A stretch of DNA of 9,046 bases from Phycisphaerales bacterium UBA3158. GTDB taxonomy: Bacteria; Planctomycetota; Phycisphaerae; Phycisphaerales; SM1A02. Below the pieces are notes generated by a model. The model worked only from the letters and a program-made list of their open reading frames with translations. It did no database searches and was not told the DNA's origin. The translations under genes were made by a program, and so were the position numbers. Location of the stretch: positions 1 to 9,046 of the forward strand of contig DEYM01000021.1 of NCBI GenBank assembly GCA_002364555.1, read 5' to 3'. Each line of letters opens with the position of its first letter. Position 1 is the stretch's first letter. Of the stretch, positions 4,472 to 9,046 are shown one piece after another.

Positions 4472-5773
4472 TCAGTTGAATGTCGCTGCAACCAGATCGA
4501 CACGTTCGGGTTCGATGACCTGAACCCGCCACTGGCTGTCGAACTCCATCGTGCCCACAACACCTATCCACTGACCGATCATCGATGCCACATCGGCTGT
4601 CTGGCTTGGTTCCAGATAGGCAAGCGTGCGTCCATTCATAGGATCCTCGACCCTGTAGAGAGTCGGGCGTCCATCCATACCAGTGAAGACGCTCGAGACA
4701 TTCAGACGACCAAGCACAACGTAGTCGACGGGTTCATCGAGAACCTGACGAATGATCGAGACGTCGTTGTTGGCCAGCCGGGCGATGACATCGAGATCCT
4801 CGAGCGATCTGTACTGTTCCCTCAGTTGCGAAGCCATTTCAAGTTGACGAATCCTGATCGAGGCCATCAAGGCGGCTTCGGGTTCGATCTCCTTGTCCTC
4901 CTCGGCGACCATCTGATAGCCGTCGACGAGTCGATTCATGAGATCACGGGACATGTCCGTCGCCGGAAGCGAGGAGTAGACGGTTTCAAGGCTGTTGAAG
5001 AAACGTTTCTGGTGCGAAACAGGTTCGATCGACACTCTCTCGACAACGACGACGGGTTCCTGTTCTTGTGGAACATCGACGACCCGGTTTCTTCGATTGC
5101 TGAGATATCTCGCCAGGTAGGAGGGGTTTGACGGAGAGACCGACTCCACCTGTTTCACCTTCTCCACGGTCTCCATGCCGGAATTCACCCTGTCGACAAC
5201 GGTGATTTCATCAACGATTCGATCTGGTCCACCAGTCCACAAGCTTGAATCATCGGGACCGGCGGGTCTCAGATTGGCCATGTTGATCCAACCCTCAGCC
5301 GTCACCGGAAGTCTCACCTTGTAGAAGTTGAATGATTTTCCATCGATGTCGCCAGTCGTCCGCTCGATGATCTCAACCGATGTATCCATGGGCAGCATGC
5401 ATACCTGTCGCCATGCCTTCTGCGGACTCGGATCGGAGATGTCGGCGGCGAAGACGGCAGTCGTGTCGAGCGTCTTGCCCGAATCCGCTGTGAGCACCGT
5501 GAATCGTCCCGACTCGTTGATCGGTTGCCTGATCCATCCCCAGGCATCCTCGAAGACGGGACCGGTCGCCGGTACACGTCCCCAGTTCACCTTGTTGTCC
5601 ACCACATGAACGATGGAACCAGCAGGAATTTCCTTGAAGGCGTAGTAGTTCTCCGCCGCCCCACATCTGACCACGGTGTTGTCGGATTCCACGACGAACA
5701 ATTCGTTCATCGGCGGAACAGCCGTTGATTGCTGGAGGACGAGGCAGGAGATGATCAGGCTGAAAATGGACAT
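4472..5773 (-). CDS. Exported protein with two SH3-like domains and an unfamiliar C-terminal domain
   Basis: Read from ATG 5773, the product is 433 residues and opens with a signal peptide (MSIFSLIISCLVLQQSTA). A first bacterial SH3-like domain spans about 28-83, with NTVVRCGAAENYYAF, GSIVHVVDN and WGWIRQP. A second spans about 129-161, with TSVEIIERTT, FYKVRLPVTAEGW and INMANLRPAG. A low-complexity, Pro- and Val-rich linker (about 165-245) leads to a charged helical segment (about 255-325) and a beta-rich C-terminal domain (about 331-430) with YVVLGRLNVSSVF, LYRVEDPMNGRTLAYL and WIGVVGTMEF. SH3-like domains in exported bacterial proteins often bind cell-wall peptides. The frame opens further upstream to 5914, but AAGGA (5783-5787) and the signal peptide support 5773. 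A cell-wall or periplasmic sensing role is inferred. Confidence 0.8.
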   Translation of the reverse strand: MSIFSLIISCLVLQQSTAVPPMNELFVVESDNTVVRCGAAENYYAFKEIPAGSIVHVVDNKVNWGRVPATGPVFEDAWGWIRQPINESGRFTVLTADSGKTLDTTAVFAADISDPSPQKAWRQVCMLPMDTSVEIIERTTGDIDGKSFNFYKVRLPVTAEGWINMANLRPAGPDDSSLWTGGPDRIVDEITVVDRVNSGMETVEKVKQVESVSPSNPSYLARYLSNRRNRVVDVPQEQEPVVVVERVSIEPVSHQKRFFNSLETVYSSLPATDMSRDLMNRLVDGYQMVAEEDKEIEPEAALMASIRIRQLEMASQLREQYRSLEDLDVIARLANNDVSIIRQVLDEPVDYVVLGRLNVSSVFTGMDGRPTLYRVEDPMNGRTLAYLEPSQTADVASMIGQWIGVVGTMEFDSQWRVQVIEPERVDLVAATFN

Positions 5774-5782
5774 GTTTCTGGT

Positions 5783-5787
5783 TCCTT
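5783..5787 (-). promoter_or_regulatory. Shine-Dalgarno site fixing the SH3 protein start
   Basis: AAGGA on the minus strand lies 9 bases before ATG 5773. It supports the signal-peptide-bearing start over the longer upstream frame. Confidence 0.6.
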
Positions 5788-5798
5788 CTTGGTCACAG

Positions 5799-5804
5799 AA
5801 TATA
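5799..5804 (-). promoter_or_regulatory. Possible -10 element of the SH3 protein gene
   Basis: TATATT on the minus strand matches five of six consensus bases and would start transcription near 5792, about 19 bases before the ATG and just ahead of the ribosome site. The -35 match is weak (TGGATG 16 bases upstream). Confidence 0.35.
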
Positions 5805-5962
5805 CAACCCTCAGAACCACCATCCACCATCGAGGCGGGCGGTGGAAAACAATTGGAATCCCGGGTTCCAACACCTCGAACAGAGGGATATGGGGGCTCT
5901 AAATCAAGTTTCAAGGCCTCATATCGGGGATTATGGATGGCTGCGCGGTAGGATTCACCACA

Positions 5963-7738
5963 ATGCGTCCACTCGTTCCCATCCTCCTGTGCCCGATCCT
6001 GATCACAGCCTGTTCATCACCATTGGATGGGCCAGATCATGGTCCATTCCTGGACAAGGGTCTCACGAGGATCATTGAGCAGGAGATGCAATCCGTGGAG
6101 GCGCTTGAACGAGAGGCGACCACCGAGGCACCCTCGGACATCGAGAACATTCTCGCCGATCGGCGGGACAAGCTGGATGCACTGACACCTGTTCCACCAG
6201 GAGCGGATCTGAGTGCTCGTCTTGGTCCCGATCTGAGTGGGGAAGACTCTCAACGTCAACCAATCAACATCGACCAGGCTGTCAGGTCGGCGGTCATCAA
6301 CAATCTCGACCTCCAATCGGCGAGGCTTCAACCCGCGATCAGGAAGGAGGAGGTCATCCAGGCCTCGGCCGTGTTCGACATCGTTCTGGGTGCCGGTGCC
6401 TCCTTCGGAAGATCCCGGACTCCGACCACCGTCGTCGAGACGCTTGGGGATCAACCTCTCAATGTCGGTCTCTCCCGGATCGAACAACTCCAAATGAACG
6501 TCGGGCTTGCCAAGAAACTCACCACTGGCGGTGAAGTGACGCTGTCCACGAGTATGGACCGCGAGTTGCAGCGGGATTATGCGGATCTCAAATTCAATCC
6601 CAACCCCGGTACCCGTCCGATCTTCTCCCTCGAACTCGAACAACCCATTCTTCGCGGCTTCGGAGAAGCGGTGAATCTCGCCGATGTCTTCATAGCCAGA
6701 AAACTCGAGGAATCGGCGATCGAGGATCTCCGAAGCCAGTTGATCACGACCATCACGGACACCGAGGTCGCCTACTGGAACCTGGCGATGGCCTGGCGAA
6801 ATCTGGCCATACAGCAATGGTTGGTGGAAGCCGCCGAGGACCTTCTCGACCTGATCAATCGACGTCGGAGCTACGACGCCAACATCGCGGACTGGGCCCA
6901 GGCCGTGGCCACCGTCGAACAACGTCGGGTCAACATCATCAACTATCAGGAACAGGTCAAGGAAGCCTCGGACTATCTCAAGCTTCTGATGAACAATCCG
7001 GACATCCCGCTCTCCGGCGAACCCGTCCTCGAGCCCGAGGATGAGATGGTCCACGCACCGATCGAACTGGAACTTCGTGAATCACTTCTGAAGGCCATCG
7101 CCAATCGACCGGACGTTCGAAAATCGCTCTACGAGATAGACATCGCCGAAATCAACGAGGTGGTCGCCGACAACGGGCGTCTTCCGGAACTGGATGTCCA
7201 GGCGAGTGTGAGCACACAGGGATTGGGTGAAACCTACAGCGAGGGATACACCGGTGCCTTCTCCGGTTCGTACATCTCCTATCTCGTCGGGCTCGTCTTC
7301 CAGTATCCACTCGGCAACAGGGGCCCCGAAGCGGCGTTTCGCGCCTCCAGACTGGAACGAAGCGCCTCGATGGTGGCGTATCGAAGAACACTGCTCCAGG
7401 TGATACTGGATGTGAAGACAGCCATGCGTCAGGTTCTCAACAACGCCAGACTCATCAAGGCAACGAGAGTATCGCGAGTGGCAGCCGCTGAATCCCTTCG
7501 AGCACTCGAGATCGAACGACAGACCCTGGCAAGCCTCACGCCAACCTTCCTCAATCTCCTGTTCACGACGCAGGCCCAACTGGGCAATGCGAGAAGTGCC
7601 GAGTTTCTGGCCATCGTCGATTTCAACATTTCCGTATCCAACATGTATCAGGCCATGGGAACCACACTGAACATCAATCAGATAGGTCTCCAGACACTCG
7701 ACGAAAACGGCAACTTCGATTCATACAATCTCAACTGA
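5963..7738 (+). CDS. TolC-family outer-membrane efflux lipoprotein
   Basis: A 591-residue protein with a lipoprotein signal (MRPLVPILLCPILITACSS; lipobox ITAC, Cys17) and an N-terminal extension of about 80 residues with a coiled-coil-like start (TRIIEQEMQSVEALEREA). The outer-membrane efflux repeats follow: INIDQAVRSAVINNLDLQ (101-118), strand LELEQPILRGFGE (223-235), the helix with YWNLAMAW (271-278), then the second repeat with ANRPDVRKS (380-388), VFQYPLGNRGPEA (445-457) and a long helix to about 530. TolC proteins form trimeric barrels with a periplasmic tunnel, serving RND or ABC efflux pumps or type I secretion. No membrane-fusion or pump gene is nearby. AGGA at 5950-5953, 9 bases before ATG 5963, and the signal sequence favour this start over ATG 5933. 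sua5 follows 7 bases after the stop. Substrate and partner are unknown. Confidence 0.92.
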   Translation: MRPLVPILLCPILITACSSPLDGPDHGPFLDKGLTRIIEQEMQSVEALEREATTEAPSDIENILADRRDKLDALTPVPPGADLSARLGPDLSGEDSQRQPINIDQAVRSAVINNLDLQSARLQPAIRKEEVIQASAVFDIVLGAGASFGRSRTPTTVVETLGDQPLNVGLSRIEQLQMNVGLAKKLTTGGEVTLSTSMDRELQRDYADLKFNPNPGTRPIFSLELEQPILRGFGEAVNLADVFIARKLEESAIEDLRSQLITTITDTEVAYWNLAMAWRNLAIQQWLVEAAEDLLDLINRRRSYDANIADWAQAVATVEQRRVNIINYQEQVKEASDYLKLLMNNPDIPLSGEPVLEPEDEMVHAPIELELRESLLKAIANRPDVRKSLYEIDIAEINEVVADNGRLPELDVQASVSTQGLGETYSEGYTGAFSGSYISYLVGLVFQYPLGNRGPEAAFRASRLERSASMVAYRRTLLQVILDVKTAMRQVLNNARLIKATRVSRVAAAESLRALEIERQTLASLTPTFLNLLFTTQAQLGNARSAEFLAIVDFNISVSNMYQAMGTTLNINQIGLQTLDENGNFDSYNLN

Positions 7739-7745
7739 GAAGAAC

Positions 7746-8747
7746 ATGATCGGACCACGCATACTCAAGGCCAATGAAGACTCGATCCGGGAAGCAGCAG
7801 CCGATCTGAAGCGTGGATCGATGGTCGTGTTTCCAACCGAGACCGTCTATGGACTCGGCGGGGGGACACTCGACGAATCATCACTCGAATCGATCTATCG
7901 TCTGAAGGGGAGAGATCGGGATAATCCGTTGATAGCGCATGTTCTGGACATCGAAGATGCGAAAAACATCACGACGGGATGGGATGACCGTTGCACACTT
8001 CTGGCCGAGGCCTGGTGGCCCGGTCCATTGACTCTGGTACTCGGTAGAGCACCATCCGTTCCCGAACTGGCCTCGGGAGGTCGTCCGACACTCGCGATTC
8101 GAAGCCCACAGCACCCTGTTGCCCGTGCGTTGTTGAAGGCATATGGCGAACCCATATCAGCCCCATCCGCAAACAGGTCCGGGGATGTTTCGCCAACCTG
8201 TGCCCAACACGTCATCGATGATTATTCGGGAGATGCCGCAGCAGACGGGATGATCGTCCTGGATGGCGACAGGTGTCATGTCGGCATCGAATCGACCGTT
8301 CTCGACATGACCGTCGATCCACCACGCATACTTCGTCCAGGTGCCTTGACCGCTGAAGTTCTCCAGCCACTGATCGGCTTGATTGAACACATGGATATCC
8401 ACCAGACATCCGCCTCTCCCGGAACCATGGAGAGCCACTACTCCCCCCAGACGAACTGCCTGCTTGTGGGTATCGAGGAGATCCGCCACCATCTCGTGAA
8501 CATAAACCAGAGATGTGTGGTTCTGATATCCAACCCGGATCATCACGATCTGGTTCAGCCACCACACAAGCTGCTGAAGATGCCGACAGATCCCGATGGG
8601 TATGCCCACCAGCTCTACGACGCCCTGAGAAGAGCGGATTCCGAACAGGCCGATCTGATACTCATAGAGTCCAATGGTGAAGAGGACCCGAACTGGATCG
8701 CCATCAGGGACCGTCTGATGAGAGCGGCCTCCGACAGACCCATTTGA
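7746..8747 (+). CDS. sua5: Threonylcarbamoyl-AMP synthase, Sua5 type
   Basis: A 333-residue two-domain protein. It makes L-threonylcarbamoyl-AMP from threonine, bicarbonate and ATP, the first step of the t6A37 modification of tRNAs that read ANN codons. The YrdC domain shows FPTETVYGL (29-37), KGRDRDNPL (54-62), PGPLTLVL (92-99), LAIRSPQHP (116-124), SAPSANRSG (138-146) and ESTVLDM (182-188), then ILRPGAL. The linker SPGTMESHYSPQ (224-235) leads into a C-terminal Sua5 domain (236-333), which is why this is the long Sua5 form and not short TsaC. The gene starts 7 bases after tolC with only a weak purine-rich AGAAGAA ahead, so translation probably depends on tolC. Its function is well supported by motifs; the link with tolC appears to be positional only. 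It converges with the partial gene at the right edge, with 28 bases between. Confidence 0.94.
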   Translation: MIGPRILKANEDSIREAAADLKRGSMVVFPTETVYGLGGGTLDESSLESIYRLKGRDRDNPLIAHVLDIEDAKNITTGWDDRCTLLAEAWWPGPLTLVLGRAPSVPELASGGRPTLAIRSPQHPVARALLKAYGEPISAPSANRSGDVSPTCAQHVIDDYSGDAAADGMIVLDGDRCHVGIESTVLDMTVDPPRILRPGALTAEVLQPLIGLIEHMDIHQTSASPGTMESHYSPQTNCLLVGIEEIRHHLVNINQRCVVLISNPDHHDLVQPPHKLLKMPTDPDGYAHQLYDALRRADSEQADLILIESNGEEDPNWIAIRDRLMRAASDRPI

Positions 8748-8775
8748 TGATCGGACGCCATATCCCATCAGGGCA

Positions 8776-9046
8776 TCAAGGGGTACAGACGACCCCCTTC
8801 GCATCGACATCGAAGTAGCCGTCGTAGTAGTGGTGATTCCATGCCGAATCCTTTGGCCTGGCGGCCACCACGATTCCCCGGACCAGATTCATGAGAGTCC
8901 ACCCGGAAGACTGGCTGTATTCCGAACCATCAATCGATTCAAGATCGAATGCCACCTTCATGTCGAAACTGACTGGAGGAAACTCAAGTGCACAACGACA
9001 TACGGCCGGAAAAGGACTTCCCGCACAGGGTTCATAGGATTCCACC
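8776..9046 (-). CDS. C-terminal part of an unrecognised protein (cut by right edge)
   Basis: An open frame enters from the right edge and ends at TGA 8776-8778, giving the last 89 full codons. GTG at 9045 is not taken as the start because the frame is open to the edge and no ribosome site can be seen. I do not recognise the family. The segment has four cysteines (PCAGSP, VCRC with two, and VVCTP at the end), alternating beta-like stretches (FDMKVAFDLESI, LVRGIVVAAR) and an aromatic His-rich piece WNHHYYDGYFDV. Paired cysteines and beta character would suit an exported protein with disulfides, but no signal peptide can be seen from here. It is convergent with sua5. Confidence 0.6.
   Translation of the reverse strand, partial: VESYEPCAGSPFPAVCRCALEFPPVSFDMKVAFDLESIDGSEYSQSSGWTLMNLVRGIVVAARPKDSAWNHHYYDGYFDVDAKGVVCTP

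Larger units (their letters stand above)
5774..5962. other. Divergent intergenic region between SH3 protein and TolC genes
   Basis: These 189 bases separate two divergent genes and must carry both promoters unless tolC has a distant one. For the minus strand TATATT is a plausible -10. For the plus strand no good consensus is visible; TTTCAA near 5910 is a weak -35 candidate without a clear partner. An imperfect palindrome GGAATCCCGGGTTCC (5855-5869) lies near the middle and could be a regulator site. Confidence 0.4.

Noticed and set aside
4358..5131. A 257-codon plus-strand open frame running through the tRNA and into the SH3 gene.
   Set aside because: It translates the tRNA gene itself (GCSSVGRAPALQAGSRRFE is a typical spurious tRNA translation) and is antisense to a signal-peptide protein.
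4367..5868. The 12-base word AATCCCGGGTTC occurs both before the tRNA (4367-4378) and in the SH3/tolC spacer (5857-5868).
   Set aside because: A pair of identical 12-mers is expected by chance in about 9 kb; the flanking bases do not extend the match, so it is not treated as a repeat or operator.
6017..7054. A 345-codon minus-strand open frame inside tolC.
   Set aside because: Fully antisense to a clear TolC-family gene; composition is that of a complementary shadow.
4223..8775. CATCAGGGCAT appears near 4223 and again near 8765.
   Set aside because: An 11-base match without extended flanks is within chance expectation.
8748..8775. Possible bidirectional terminator between sua5 and the right-edge gene.
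   Set aside because: The 28-base gap holds no stem-loop with a T-run that I can find.

Overview
The window reads as a gene-dense stretch of core chromosome from a Gram-negative bacterium. It encodes a TolC-type outer-membrane factor, two probable lipoproteins and a periplasmic SH3 protein, so a double-membrane cell envelope is expected. My best guess at the lineage is Planctomycetota, class Phycisphaerae. That guess rests on the style of several proteins (a plant-like RNase Z relative beginning RRPPHGGRVGF, a lipidated TolC with a long N-terminal extension, an SH3 protein with an unfamiliar C-terminal domain) and was not tested by any search. No mobile element, CRISPR array, phage gene or recognisable defence system is present.

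Left block (1-2545), all on the minus strand and read right to left: a small Dabb-fold lipoprotein, a class I SAM-dependent methyltransferase, a long-chain trans-polyprenyl diphosphate synthase, then the first 60 codons of an RNase Z-like metallo-hydrolase that runs off the left edge. The first three are tightly packed (4-base GTGA overlap, then an 18-base gap) and look like one operon. The fourth follows after 90 bases that hold two hairpins.

Middle block (2570-4452), plus strand: rsmJ (16S rRNA guanine-N2 methyltransferase), an overlapping small DEDDy exonuclease of the YprB type, a 63-residue single-pass membrane protein with its own Shine-Dalgarno site, about 220 bases of non-coding DNA rich in stem-loops, and tRNA-Ala(UGC) with its own promoter. 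rsmJ and the Dabb gene start back to back with only 24 bases between their ATGs, and one symmetric TATA element could serve as -10 for both.

Right block (4472-9046): a minus-strand exported protein with two bacterial SH3-like domains, converging on the tRNA with 19 bases between them; a divergent TolC-family lipoprotein; the threonylcarbamoyl-AMP synthase Sua5, 7 bases after tolC and probably co-transcribed; and the C-terminal 90 codons of an unrecognised minus-strand protein cut by the right edge.

Two themes recur. One is RNA metabolism: RsmJ, the YprB-like nuclease, the RNase Z relative, tRNA-Ala and Sua5. The other is the envelope: polyprenyl synthase, Dabb lipoprotein, SH3 protein and TolC. 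I did not find a convincing undescribed multi-gene system. The observations most worth following are the shared symmetric promoter, the hairpin against the Shine-Dalgarno site of the RNase Z-like gene, the structured spacer before the tRNA, and the C-terminal domain of the SH3 protein.
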